Below are positions 43,135 through 51,046 of a stretch of 53,341 bases of DNA, one piece after another (the first letter of the stretch is position 1; each line of letters starts with the position of its first letter). Source of the stretch: DAONFI01 sp035403485. GTDB lineage: Bacteria; Planctomycetota; Phycisphaerae; SM23-33. The stretch lies in contig CAZIAZ010000014.1 of NCBI GenBank assembly GCA_964536835.1, positions 1 through 53,341 on the forward strand. The letters run 5' to 3'. The notes below the pieces were generated by a model. The model ran no database searches. It was not told where the DNA came from and was given only the letters and a program-made list of their open reading frames with translations. A program made the position numbers and the translations under genes.

Positions 43135-43776
43135 TTAATAGCCGTAAACGCTTCTGAGGCATATATCGAGGCGTTTTTTGATGTCAGCCATGTCCATTTG
43201 TCGGCTGAGAATTTTTTGAATACTGGTCACACCCTTGTCGCGAATGCCGCACGGAACAAAGAGTTTGAAGCAGTCCAGGTCGGTATTAACGTTCAGAGCG
43301 AAGCCGTGATAAGTCACCCAGCGTTTGACGGCGACTCCGATAGCCGTGATTTTTTCTTCGCCGACCCATACGCCCGTGAACCACTTTTTTCTGTCCGCAG
43401 CTATGCCAAGCTCCGCCAATAGCCTTATTACGCTCTCCTCAAGTCTCCACACGTGATCGTGTACCGTATTGTTGTGCGAATCGAGTTTTCGTATGAGATA
43501 TCCGACGAGTTGGCCAGGGCCGTGATAGGTAAGTTGTCCGCCGCGACTTGATTCGTGCAATTCTATTCCAAGTTCAGTCAGCCGCTCGCGTGGGACGAGA
43601 AAATCCTCTTCCCTGCCGCGTCTGCCGGCGGTTATGACAGCCGGTACGTGTTCCAGCAGCAGCAGACGCTCAGGCTCATTATCGTTTTCGATTAATCCGG
43701 CGACGAGTCTGAGCTGTTTTTCCAATGCCTCGGCATAGCTGATTTGGCCGAGGTCTTCTGTTATCAGCGTTTTCAT
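43135..43776 (-). CDS. lipB: Octanoyl-ACP:protein transferase LipB
   Basis: 213 residues. YHGPGQLVGYLI, GVAVKRWVTYHGFALNVN (catalytic Lys) and LFVPCGIRDKGVTS (catalytic Cys) are all present. It attaches octanoate from acyl carrier protein to lipoyl domains, the first step of lipoate synthesis. LipA is not in the window. The gene is monocistronic. Confidence 0.95.
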   Translation of the reverse strand: MKTLITEDLGQISYAEALEKQLRLVAGLIENDNEPERLLLLEHVPAVITAGRRGREEDFLVPRERLTELGIELHESSRGGQLTYHGPGQLVGYLIRKLDSHNNTVHDHVWRLEESVIRLLAELGIAADRKKWFTGVWVGEEKITAIGVAVKRWVTYHGFALNVNTDLDCFKLFVPCGIRDKGVTSIQKILSRQMDMADIKKRLDICLRSVYGY

Positions 43777-43911
43777 ATCCGCAGTGTACGTATTTCAGCC
43801 GATGTATTCAAGGTTGGGCTACGATTGGCCGTGAAATCTTTCAATCTTATGGGGAAAGCAGGTTTTGAAACGGCCTGAGGTATTTTTTGCAGTATAATAG
43901 AGGGATAATAC

Positions 43912-43939
43912 TTGATTTATAGTTGAATATGGATAAAAT
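43912..43939 (+). promoter_or_regulatory. Promoter of tRNA-Pro
   Basis: TTGATT (43912-43917) and TAAAAT (43934-43939) are spaced by 16 bp, with a predicted start about 27 bp before the tRNA. Confidence 0.45.
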
Positions 43940-43972
43940 TCTGTCCTCTGTTCGCCGTTTATGTGTGCAATT

Positions 43973-44046
43973 CGGAGCGTAGCTCAGCTTGGTAGAGCGC
44001 TGCGTTCGGGACGCAGAGGCCGCAGGTTCAAATCCTGTCGCTCCGA
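43973..44046 (+). tRNA. tRNA-Pro (anticodon CGG)
   Basis: Acceptor CGGAGCG pairs with CGCTCCG. The D arm has AGCTCAGCTTGGTAGAGC, the anticodon stem CTGCG/CGCAG encloses loop TTCGGGA with anticodon CGG, and the T arm is CAGG-TTCAAAT-CCTG. The discriminator base is A. CCA is not encoded. Parts of its 3' end recur at 44151-44196 and 47391-47417. Confidence 0.95.
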
Positions 44047-44052
44047 CTGGTA

Positions 44053-44087
44053 AAAAAGACCAGCCCTTTAATGGGTTGGTCTTTTTT
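44053..44087 (+). terminator. Rho-independent terminator after tRNA-Pro
   Basis: AAGACCAGCCC, TTTAA and GGGTTGGTCTT form a stem-loop followed by six T residues. It lies seven bases after the tRNA. Confidence 0.85.
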
Positions 44088-44150
44088 ATTGGCCGAAGGG
44101 CAAAATTGAATCTGCGGCTGCGGATGTGAGCGAAGCGAACGGACGCCCCC

Positions 44151-44196
44151 GCAGGTTCACGCTTTAGCGCCGCGTAGCGAAATCCTGTCGCTCCGA
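44151..44196 (+). pseudogene. Duplicate 3' end of tRNA-Pro with a 21-bp insert
   Basis: GCAGGTTCA (44151-44159) and AATCCTGTCGCTCCGA (44181-44196) are identical to the last 25 bases of the tRNA, but 21 bases (CGCTTTAGCG...TAGCGA, 44160-44180) split the T loop. No 5' half is present. It looks like an attachment-site scar or a decayed tRNA copy. Confidence 0.75.
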
Positions 44197-44234
44197 TTTT
44201 ATATATGGAGTTGACAGATGGCTTGGCATGCCTC

Positions 44235-45086
44235 TTATTGAATGTTGGTGAAAAGTTTAATTATTTCAATTACTTTTTCTTTGAGCATGTTATGGGCTGG
44301 TTGATAAAATTTTCCAGGAATTGACGGAGTCAGCTCTTTTTTTGCCAATGCAACACCTTCAAGCCAGCTTTTATGAATTTCTGTGCATATATTAATTTTC
44401 GAAATACCAAGACGGATGGCTTTTCGAATAATATCTTCAGGAGTTCCAGATCCGCCGTGCAATACCAGAGGTATATCTATTACTGCAGAGATTTCTTTCA
44501 AGCGTTCGAGGTTGATTTTCGGTTCGCCTTTATAATCTCCGTGGACAGTTCCTATTCCAACGGCTAAACAGTCGATGCCGGTTTCTCGAACGAATTCTAT
44601 AGCTTCATCGGGATCGGTCAAACAATCCAAATCATGTTCGCTTTCTTCTATGGCTCCTTCAAGGCCGCCAACGTGCCCTAATTCTGCTTCAATGCAAATA
44701 CTGTGTTGATGAGCTATTTTTGCAGCCGCCTTTGATAACGCTAAATTTTCGTTAAAATGTTTTCGGGATGCATCAAGCATTACAGAAGTAAATCCGGCTT
44801 TAACGCATAGTTCTATCTGTTGCAAAGTTGTAGCATGGTCCAGATGCAGGGCGGCTGTGATGCCTGTGAAATTGACATAGGTTTCAACAACTTTCCTGAG
44901 AATTTCAGGACCGCCCATAATTCCATATTCTGTAGGGCTTGCCTGAAAAATAACAGGCATTCCACATTCTGCGGCTCCTTGAGAAATCGCATGGATATTT
45001 GCACTGCCCCAGCATTCGAATGCTGCAATGGCATACCTATTGTTGCGGGCATCGTTAAGTAGTTCGGTCATTCTCACCAATGGCAT
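44235..45086 (-). CDS. Class II fructose-bisphosphate/tagatose-bisphosphate-type aldolase
   Basis: 283 residues. ALHLDHA supplies the zinc His and catalytic Asp, EAELGHVGG a further ligand region, and VLHGGSG and KINICTEIHK the phosphate site. Members cleave ketose (bis)phosphates to dihydroxyacetone phosphate and an aldehyde. ATG 45086 (MPLVRM) has AAAGGA six bases upstream; the frame extends to 45152 without support. It ends a minus-strand sugar operon behind a HAD phosphatase and a lyxose-isomerase-like gene, so its natural substrate may be a rarer sugar phosphate than fructose bisphosphate. Confidence 0.88.
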   Translation of the reverse strand: MPLVRMTELLNDARNNRYAIAAFECWGSANIHAISQGAAECGMPVIFQASPTEYGIMGGPEILRKVVETYVNFTGITAALHLDHATTLQQIELCVKAGFTSVMLDASRKHFNENLALSKAAAKIAHQHSICIEAELGHVGGLEGAIEESEHDLDCLTDPDEAIEFVRETGIDCLAVGIGTVHGDYKGEPKINLERLKEISAVIDIPLVLHGGSGTPEDIIRKAIRLGISKINICTEIHKSWLEGVALAKKELTPSIPGKFYQPAHNMLKEKVIEIIKLFTNIQ

Positions 45087-45187
45087 GATTTTTCCTTTAA
45101 AAGAAAGTATTATATATGAAATTCTGTTAACGCATTTATGTTCTGTAAGCAATAAATCTGGAAAACAAAATGTAATTTTCTATAGAA

Positions 45188-45787
45188 TTAAATTAATTCA
45201 TATTTTTTAAATTTGTTTATCACATCGGCTGGACATGTGAAAAGAGTAGCGTTAATTCCCATCTCAAGCGATGTTGCGATGTTGGGTATGAGGTCATCGA
45301 AAAACAGGATTTCTTCGGGTTTACAATCTATATTTTTTAATGCAAATTCATAAACTTCATGAGCGGGCTTAATCAGACCGATTTCATATGATGCCCAAAA
45401 TTGAACTGCTATATCATTTAGCCAGTGCTGTTTCAAAACTTGGGTGTGAACGTCATTGATATTACTTAAAATATATAATGGGACTCTTAAATCATGATAT
45501 GCCTGTTTAATTTCCGGAAAATCTTCTCCGACGATTTGTTTCCAGGCCTTTTCAAATCCACAATAATTCAACTTTCCTAGGCCTTTTAAATGAGAATCAA
45601 AATAATTCTGCATTGTCATTTCCCCTCTATTGATTCTTTCATCGACATTATAGTCCAGAGATGTATTTATTGCTTGACGGGCAATTTCAATATTGACATT
45701 CGCATTTTCTGCCAAGGCGGACGGAAAATGATCTGTTCGTACTGACAATATAACGTTTCCAATGTCGCTTAAAATAGATTTTATCAT
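45188..45787 (-). CDS. HAD-superfamily phosphatase, YihX-like
   Basis: 199 residues. LSDIGNVI carries the nucleophilic Asp in the DxGNV form of the YihX group, YILSNIN is motif II, IGLIKPAHEVYEFAL motif III with Lys, and EEILFFDDLIPN motif IV with the Asp pair. These enzymes remove phosphate from sugar phosphates or similar small molecules. It lies between the isomerase and the aldolase genes, with 36 bp to the first. Confidence 0.82.
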   Translation of the reverse strand: MIKSILSDIGNVILSVRTDHFPSALAENANVNIEIARQAINTSLDYNVDERINRGEMTMQNYFDSHLKGLGKLNYCGFEKAWKQIVGEDFPEIKQAYHDLRVPLYILSNINDVHTQVLKQHWLNDIAVQFWASYEIGLIKPAHEVYEFALKNIDCKPEEILFFDDLIPNIATSLEMGINATLFTCPADVINKFKKYELI

Positions 45788-45823
45788 ATCGTACTTTTAT
45801 TGAATTAGTCGCAGGTTGCTGAG

Positions 45824-46372
45824 TTAATTTTCAATTATTTCAGGAATCCTTTTTATTCTTGTATCCGTAAAAATATCCGACTCATCTCTGCTTGTTGTCG
45901 AAAATTCGGAAACAATGGCCCCTTTACTGCCGGCTTGGAACCAATGCAGAGTATTTTCGGGAATAGTATATTGCTGGCCAGGTTCAAGGATAATTTCATG
46001 GAATACGGAGTAGCAATTTTCACTACCGCTCGGAACAATAGCTCTCGGTTGCGTTGCCGGCTTGCCTGGGATATAAAGGTATACGATCCCGCATCGACAT
46101 CGGAATGTCTCCATTTTTCCAGGCTTTCCATTGACTGATGGGTGGCGGTGCTCTGGACATGTCTGCCCGGGAAGAAGGACTAATTCTTTGGCACAATAAT
46201 AGTCAGTATTTATATAAGTAACTAAAGATACACCTGTTCTTTCAAACTCCCCCAGGCTGAGTTCCGCTATCTCGATATTTGCCCGTTCTTCATCCGTCAG
46301 GGAAATCCCGGCATCTTGCAAAGCGTTAGCTGCGATCTGTTGATATTTTTTTATTTCACTTTGTTTTATCAT
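45824..46372 (-). CDS. D-lyxose-isomerase-like cupin protein
   Basis: About 182 residues. The metal-binding cupin motif CPEHRHP, then GKMETFRCRCG, FHEIILEPGQQYTIPENTLH, WFQAG and FSTTSRDESDIFTD, closely follow D-lyxose ketol-isomerases, which interconvert D-lyxose and D-xylulose (and often D-mannose and D-fructose). ATG 46372 has AAGAG at suitable distance; ATG 46378 two codons earlier is possible. It is the second gene of the GntR-controlled operon. Confidence 0.82.
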   Translation of the reverse strand: MIKQSEIKKYQQIAANALQDAGISLTDEERANIEIAELSLGEFERTGVSLVTYINTDYYCAKELVLLPGQTCPEHRHPSVNGKPGKMETFRCRCGIVYLYIPGKPATQPRAIVPSGSENCYSVFHEIILEPGQQYTIPENTLHWFQAGSKGAIVSEFSTTSRDESDIFTDTRIKRIPEIIEN

Positions 46373-46483
46373 TTTCATCTCTTTTTAAATTAAATTGATA
46401 TATCAGCCTTTGACTTGTCTAATGAGAAATAATCCAGGCGGAATCTGGTCGATAATGCACAAAAAGTCCATTTTGAGCTTCTG

Positions 46484-47257
46484 TTATTGCAAATTTTTTA
46501 CGTTAAATGCGAAACTGTATCTGTCTCCACGATATATTTCATGGTTGAACTGCAGTGGTTTATTATCATCAGTATAAACAGTTCTGCGTACTGACAGTAG
46601 TGGGGCTCCTTCTTTCACGTCGAGCATTTTACTGTGCTCGCTGCCGGCTACTGCGACATCGATTATGCCGTCGGCACGATGCGGCATGATGCCGTATTTG
46701 GAAATAAGAATTTTATAGAGTGATTCCACGCTGAAATCATGGTTTTCAATTCCAGGACAGAGTGCCCGGTTCATCCATGTCTTTTCCCAGCCAAGTTTTT
46801 CATATTCAGTTGACCTGATTCTTTCCAACATAAAAATTGGATTGTGTTTTTTCAAATTTAGAATTTTTGCTATTTCCGACGGGCAGGCTTGAATTTCCGA
46901 GCAGAGAACCTCGCGGTAATACTTTTTCCCCTGGCTGTCAAGATAGCGACTTATGCCGCCAAGCTCGAGAAAATGTGTCACCGTCTTAGCCATCGCCACT
47001 CGCGGGCGTTTACCTTGCTCCCTTATAAGCAGTCCTTCTGCGACTAATTCGTTTGTGGCTTGACGTACTGTCAGGCGTGAAATGCCGGCCACCTTTGCCA
47101 GTTGGACTTCACTGGGAAATAGCTCTCCCGGCGAAAATAGGCTTTCCGTAATTGCCCGGATGGCCCAAGCTTTTATCTGACGAAAAATTGGACCTGCGTC
47201 TGGTTTTATAGCCAGCCCTGTGGCCCAGTATGGAAGGTTTTTATTATTGCTCAACAT
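46484..47257 (-). CDS. GntR-family regulator with UTRA domain
   Basis: 257 residues. A winged-helix domain (about 23-95; FPSEVQLAKVAGISRLTVRQ) is followed by a UTRA ligand-binding domain (about 105-250) of the HutC subfamily, for example PLLSVRRTVYTDDNKPLQFN. It probably responds to a sugar phosphate and represses the isomerase-phosphatase-aldolase genes downstream on the same strand. Its own start codon overlaps a candidate operator and promoter, which suggests autoregulation. Confidence 0.9.
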   Translation of the reverse strand: MLSNNKNLPYWATGLAIKPDAGPIFRQIKAWAIRAITESLFSPGELFPSEVQLAKVAGISRLTVRQATNELVAEGLLIREQGKRPRVAMAKTVTHFLELGGISRYLDSQGKKYYREVLCSEIQACPSEIAKILNLKKHNPIFMLERIRSTEYEKLGWEKTWMNRALCPGIENHDFSVESLYKILISKYGIMPHRADGIIDVAVAGSEHSKMLDVKEGAPLLSVRRTVYTDDNKPLQFNHEIYRGDRYSFAFNVKNLQ

Positions 47258-47293
47258 GTATATATATGTTAGCGGTTTTCATTTTCTTGTCAA
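47253..47293 (-). promoter_or_regulatory. Promoter and candidate operator of the GntR gene
   Basis: On the minus strand TTGACA (47293-47288) and TAACAT (47271-47266) are spaced by 16 bp. The inverted repeat AACAT...ATGTT (47253-47270) around TATATATA covers the -10 and the ATG at 47257. The predicted transcript starts almost at the ATG, so the message may be leaderless. Confidence 0.5.
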
Positions 47294-47390
47294 GCATCTT
47301 TTGCCTTTTCAATGCAATTATGGAAAAAATTTTACTTATTAATCAAAATATGCAGCCAGTTTTTGAATTGTGAAATTTCCCTAGCAAAAA

Positions 47391-47417
47391 GTTCTAAACC
47401 GTGTCCTGTCGCTCCAA
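47391..47417 (+). repeat. Third copy of the tRNA-Pro 3' end
   Basis: TCCTGTCGCTCC (47404-47415) equals the tRNA T stem and acceptor strand, preceded by GTTCTAAA (47391), close to the T-loop GTTCAAA but with a short insert, and followed by AAC. It lies upstream of the GntR gene, so the sugar operon is bracketed by tRNA 3' ends. Confidence 0.55.
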
Positions 47418-47671
47418 CTTATCGAAACGAAAGGCCCTTTGGCGAGAATGTCAAAGAGCTTTCTTATTTCCATATCAAGACTTACGCCATTGTCGCAATA
47501 GTTCAAACACAGAATTTCCAATATCAGACGTTTTGCGACAACGGCAATAGTAAACCACTTATTTTCAGCTGTTGTGAAAGTTCAAAGGCTTTTACGACAA
47601 CAATGGTCTGCTTTCTGAGTCCGTTACGCGCTAGGTAAGGATAAACAGGCCGTAGCTTCGCTGTGCTGAAT

Positions 47672-47794
47672 TTATCCAAATTTTACTCCCACTTTATATG
47701 ATATAACGCCCGTGTACTGGTAATGCACCGACGTCTGGTTGGGGAAGTATTCCGCGATTATCCGGCCTTCGGCATTGCGGTCGAATTTTTTGTT
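47672..47794 (-). pseudogene. Possible C-terminal remnant of a YD-repeat-like gene
   Basis: The minus strand encodes a short segment reading FDRNAEGRIIAEYFPNQTSV and then HYQYTGVISY, ending at a stop near 47672. It looks like real protein, with the Tyr/Asp/Gly pattern seen in RHS/YD-type repeats, but an in-frame stop cuts it off upstream. Weak evidence. Confidence 0.3.
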
Positions 47795-47882
47795 CGGTTA
47801 GCGGGATAAGTAACACTGATAACTTTACCGGCAGTATTGCGGGCGATCGCTTACGGAAGCGACGCCGAATTTAACCAAAAGG

Positions 47883-48167
47883 ATGTGGATTTTCTTGGGT
47901 TGGAGCGGAATACCAGCATATTTTTACGGTGCATATGTTTTGGGAGTTAAGCCACAATCTGATGGTTTCAGGATTTTCCATGTTGCACCGGCTTTTCATG
48001 TTTGCAGCAGCGCAAGTGGCACTGTTCCGACGCAGCATGGCAATATTGAAATTTCATGGTGGGGGGCTGATAATGAGTTTCATGGAAAACTTAGACATCC
48101 TGCTGCCATTACTCCGAAATTTTCTGAAGCTGCCTCCACGGCTAAGTGGGAAATTAGTCAGTCATGA
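47883..48167 (+). pseudogene. C-terminal remnant of an alpha-L-rhamnosidase
   Basis: The 94-codon frame reads GWSGIPAYFYGAYVLGVKP, then FHVAPAF, SGTVPTQHGNIEISWWG, matching the C-terminal domain of bacterial alpha-L-rhamnosidases, and ends at a natural-looking stop. Upstream in the same frame the sequence no longer resembles the (alpha/alpha)6 catalytic domain. It is a 5'-truncated relic of a glycoside hydrolase gene. The rest of the 47258-48217 gap holds a tRNA-end copy and no intact gene. Confidence 0.65.
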
Positions 48168-48217
48168 TAAATGAATAAAACGCATAAAAATGCCACTGAA
48201 TGGTATTTATTGCAAAA

Positions 48218-49060
48218 TCATTTCTGTACTGCAAAATCTGTTGGAGAGCAGTTAAAATGCTTTCGGAAAACCTTTGAAAAGTAATTTGCGTTTTCATAGC
48301 CGACCTTATAGGCAATCTCTGAAATAGTCAGCTTGCCGGATTTCAGAAATTCACCGGCTTTGTTCATTCGCAGGTTGGTCAAATATGAAAACAGAGTCAA
48401 TCCGCTTTCCTCGCTGAATATGTGAGAGAGATAATAGGGGCTGATATTGATACTGTCGGCAATTTCATCCAGCGAAACGCATTTGGCGTAATTCATGTTC
48501 AGATAATCCATCGCCTGTTTGAATATTTTCATGCGACGAATATGCGAAATGTCTTTTTTATCCGTCGCAGGCGATTGCGACACAACTGTTTCTCGCAGGA
48601 TTGTCAGCAGAATCGTTAGAATCCTGGATCGCGTCAGCAACATGTCGAATTCCGTTCCGCCGTGAAGATCCATAATGATATTGCTAAAAATGCTGCCGAG
48701 TTGATTTCGGCATTTCAGCTTTGTACTGTTGACTTTTTCAATATTCACGATGTTCAGGTATTGTTTGCTCAATACCCATGAAAAACTGCAAAAAAGAATT
48801 TCGACGCCTTTGTCTATGTCAAAACTGTCACGGTGTAGAGTTTTCGGCGGTACAAGGAGAATATCTCCTTCGCCGGCATCGAAGGAGATATTCTCAAATA
48901 TAAGCTTCACCTTGCCTTTATGAATATGGAGTATTTCGAAAATAGACGTTTCGTGCATTCGTTGAGCCCATATGGGGTCGAACTGCATCAGGCCCAATGT
49001 ACGTATTTCGGGCAGGTAAGCATGTGCGAATTTCAACAAGATGTCATTTTTTTGGGCCAT
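48218..49060 (-). CDS. AraC-family regulator with cupin sensor domain
   Basis: 280 residues. An AraC-type beta-barrel (about 15-90; FEILHIHKGKVKLIF, GEGDILLVPPKTLHRDSF) is followed by two helix-turn-helix motifs in VSLDEIADSINISPYYLSHI and LTISEIAYKVGYENANYFSK. Such proteins activate sugar-use genes. It faces the ceramidase-like gene across a 213-bp gap, so it may control that gene and those after it. Confidence 0.88.
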   Translation of the reverse strand: MAQKNDILLKFAHAYLPEIRTLGLMQFDPIWAQRMHETSIFEILHIHKGKVKLIFENISFDAGEGDILLVPPKTLHRDSFDIDKGVEILFCSFSWVLSKQYLNIVNIEKVNSTKLKCRNQLGSIFSNIIMDLHGGTEFDMLLTRSRILTILLTILRETVVSQSPATDKKDISHIRRMKIFKQAMDYLNMNYAKCVSLDEIADSINISPYYLSHIFSEESGLTLFSYLTNLRMNKAGEFLKSGKLTISEIAYKVGYENANYFSKVFRKHFNCSPTDFAVQK

Positions 49061-49164
49061 TATCTGATTAATTTAACTGTTTTAAAAATATTGTCAAGCA
49101 TCTCAAGCAGGTCCATGTAGATATAACAAAGCAATAAATTACCCGCAATAGCAAATTGTTATTA

Positions 49165-49192
49165 TTGACGGGTTTAGTATCTGTGCGATAAT
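49165..49192 (+). promoter_or_regulatory. Promoter of the ceramidase-like gene
   Basis: TTGACG (49165-49170) and GATAAT (49187-49192) are spaced by 16 bp in the divergent gap, giving a start near 49199 and a leader of about 75 bases. Confidence 0.45.
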
Positions 49193-49273
49193 CACAATTG
49201 TTGAGATAAAAGCTGAAAAGCCCGTTACAGTCATACTCGCGAACCACGAACAATATACCGAAGGGACTTAACC

Positions 49274-50902
49274 ATGATTGTAAGAGAACTGATAGTTGTA
49301 GTAGTGTTGATTGCTGGTGCGATAATTTCATGTAAAAATACCACAGGATATGAAAAGGAATCTACCATGAATACGCCGGAAATGACTGTTAAAATCGGTT
49401 GGGGTCAGGCTGATATAACGCCGTCTATGCCAGTACTTATTGCAGGGCAGTTTTGTGCTCGCGTATCTGAAAGTGTGCTGGATCCCATAACTATTACGGC
49501 TATGGCCATTGAAGGTGAGGATCAGGCAGTAATGGTGAGTTGCGATTTGGTGTGTATTCCTGATGAATTGCGTGATGAGGTGCGTTCCAGGCTGAAGAAA
49601 GCTGCAAATGGGGTTGATCCCATGAAGGTTGTTTTTAATGCCACGCATACGCATACCGCTCCTGAGATGCGAGTGGATATAAAAGATGGGGAAAATACTT
49701 CAAAAGCTGTGGGAGTAGATTTAAATGCGAAATTAATGCCGACGAAAGATTATATCGATTTTGCGGCAGGCCGTATTGCAGGAGCGGTGACGGAGGCATG
49801 GAAAACTCGTAAGCCATCAAAAATCGCGTTTGGCGTCGGATATGCGGTTGTGGGACGAAACCGGCGGTGGGTCAATACCGATGATGTTTCGTTAATGTAT
49901 GGCAACACAAATGATGAGAAGTTCAGCCATATTGAAGGTTATGAAGATCATAGCGTCAATGTATTGGCCGTGCGGAACGTAAACAATGAACTCATCGGAC
50001 TGGTTGTAAATGTGCCATGTCCTTCGCAGGTGACGGAAGGGCTGTTTTCGCTGAGTGCGGATTATTGGTGTGAAACTCGTGTGGAGTTACGGAAGAGGTT
50101 TGGCGAAAAAATCTTCATTTTGCCGCAATGCAGCGCAGCCGGCGACCAGTCGCCACATTTGATATTGAATCAGCGTGAAGAGGCTAGAATGCTTGAACGC
50201 AGCAGCGATAAAATGCAGCGGGAGCAGAAGTCGAAGAATATGGTTGCGGTGGCGGCCTGCGATGGTACAGGTACACAGATTTGCATGGCGCAGCGGCGGG
50301 AAATAGCGATTCGTATTGCCGATGCTGTCGAAAAGGTTCTGCAGACGCTCGGTAATGATTCTGATACTGCCGTACCTGTGAAACATTATGTCGAGACACT
50401 TGAATTGCCGTTGAATCTGTTGACTGAAAAGGATGTCGCCAATGCGCTTAAAGAGGCGGAAGCGGACAAAAAAGGATATGAGCAGGAACTGGCAAGGCTT
50501 GACGCAAATCCGCTGTTAAAAGAGCAGCCGCGATGGTATGTACCGGTAACAGGTGTATATCACCATATGATGTGGCTGAAAGATGTTGAGAAGCGATTTA
50601 ACAAACAGAAGACGGCCCCCGTATATCCTGCCGAAATCCATATAATCCGCATAGGCGATATTGTATTTGCGACCAACCCGTTTGAATATTATTTGGATTT
50701 TGGAACATATATAAAAGCTCGTAGCAAAGCGGTTCAGACGTTTCTTGTGCAGTTAGCCGGCAGCGGCACTTATGTTCCAAGTTATCGATCTGTGAGTGGC
50801 GGCGGATATGGCTCAGTGCCGGCTAGCAATCCTGTAGGTCCTAAAGGCGGCCGAATACTTGCGGATAAAACCATCAAGATTATTGAAAAATCTTGGAAAT
50901 GA
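49274..50902 (+). CDS. Lipoprotein of the neutral/alkaline ceramidase-like family
   Basis: 542 residues. A lipoprotein signal ends at IISC (Cys20). IGWGQADITP, then AVMVSCDLV and NATHTHTAP (122-130), with its metal-binding histidines, match the N-terminal domain of neutral ceramidases. Planctomycetes and relatives carry many such proteins, most of unknown substrate; sugars or amide-linked compounds have been proposed from context. It is followed by a DegT-type aminotransferase and sugar isomerase genes, which points to carbohydrate rather than lipid use, an inference. GAAGGGA precedes the ATG. Confidence 0.78.
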   Translation: MIVRELIVVVVLIAGAIISCKNTTGYEKESTMNTPEMTVKIGWGQADITPSMPVLIAGQFCARVSESVLDPITITAMAIEGEDQAVMVSCDLVCIPDELRDEVRSRLKKAANGVDPMKVVFNATHTHTAPEMRVDIKDGENTSKAVGVDLNAKLMPTKDYIDFAAGRIAGAVTEAWKTRKPSKIAFGVGYAVVGRNRRWVNTDDVSLMYGNTNDEKFSHIEGYEDHSVNVLAVRNVNNELIGLVVNVPCPSQVTEGLFSLSADYWCETRVELRKRFGEKIFILPQCSAAGDQSPHLILNQREEARMLERSSDKMQREQKSKNMVAVAACDGTGTQICMAQRREIAIRIADAVEKVLQTLGNDSDTAVPVKHYVETLELPLNLLTEKDVANALKEAEADKKGYEQELARLDANPLLKEQPRWYVPVTGVYHHMMWLKDVEKRFNKQKTAPVYPAEIHIIRIGDIVFATNPFEYYLDFGTYIKARSKAVQTFLVQLAGSGTYVPSYRSVSGGGYGSVPASNPVGPKGGRILADKTIKIIEKSWK

Positions 50903-50906
50903 ATTT

Positions 50907-51007
50907 CTAGCGGTTAAAACTCGTGGAATCTTCATCAGGCCATATCGTTTGGCCGTCTGATGGCGTTGCTTTTATCTACGTTCAGAAACATAGAATTACG
51001 AAGGTCT
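50907..51007 (+). repeat. Dispersed structured repeat family B, copy B4
   Basis: CTAGCGGTTAAAACTCGTGG, then CTTCATCAGG, and the closing CATAGAATTACGAAGGTC align with the other copies. The centre pairs as CATCAG/CTGATG around GGCC/GGCC (50932-50961), so the fold differs in detail but is kept. It lies 40 bp before the aminotransferase gene. Confidence 0.7.
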
Positions 51008-51046
51008 TATTGAAAATCAGGCATATATTGTTTAAGGAGTATGAAA

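Noticed and set aside
47312..47638. 108-codon plus-strand frame
   Set aside because: It contains the tRNA-end copy, has no ribosome site and resembles no protein.
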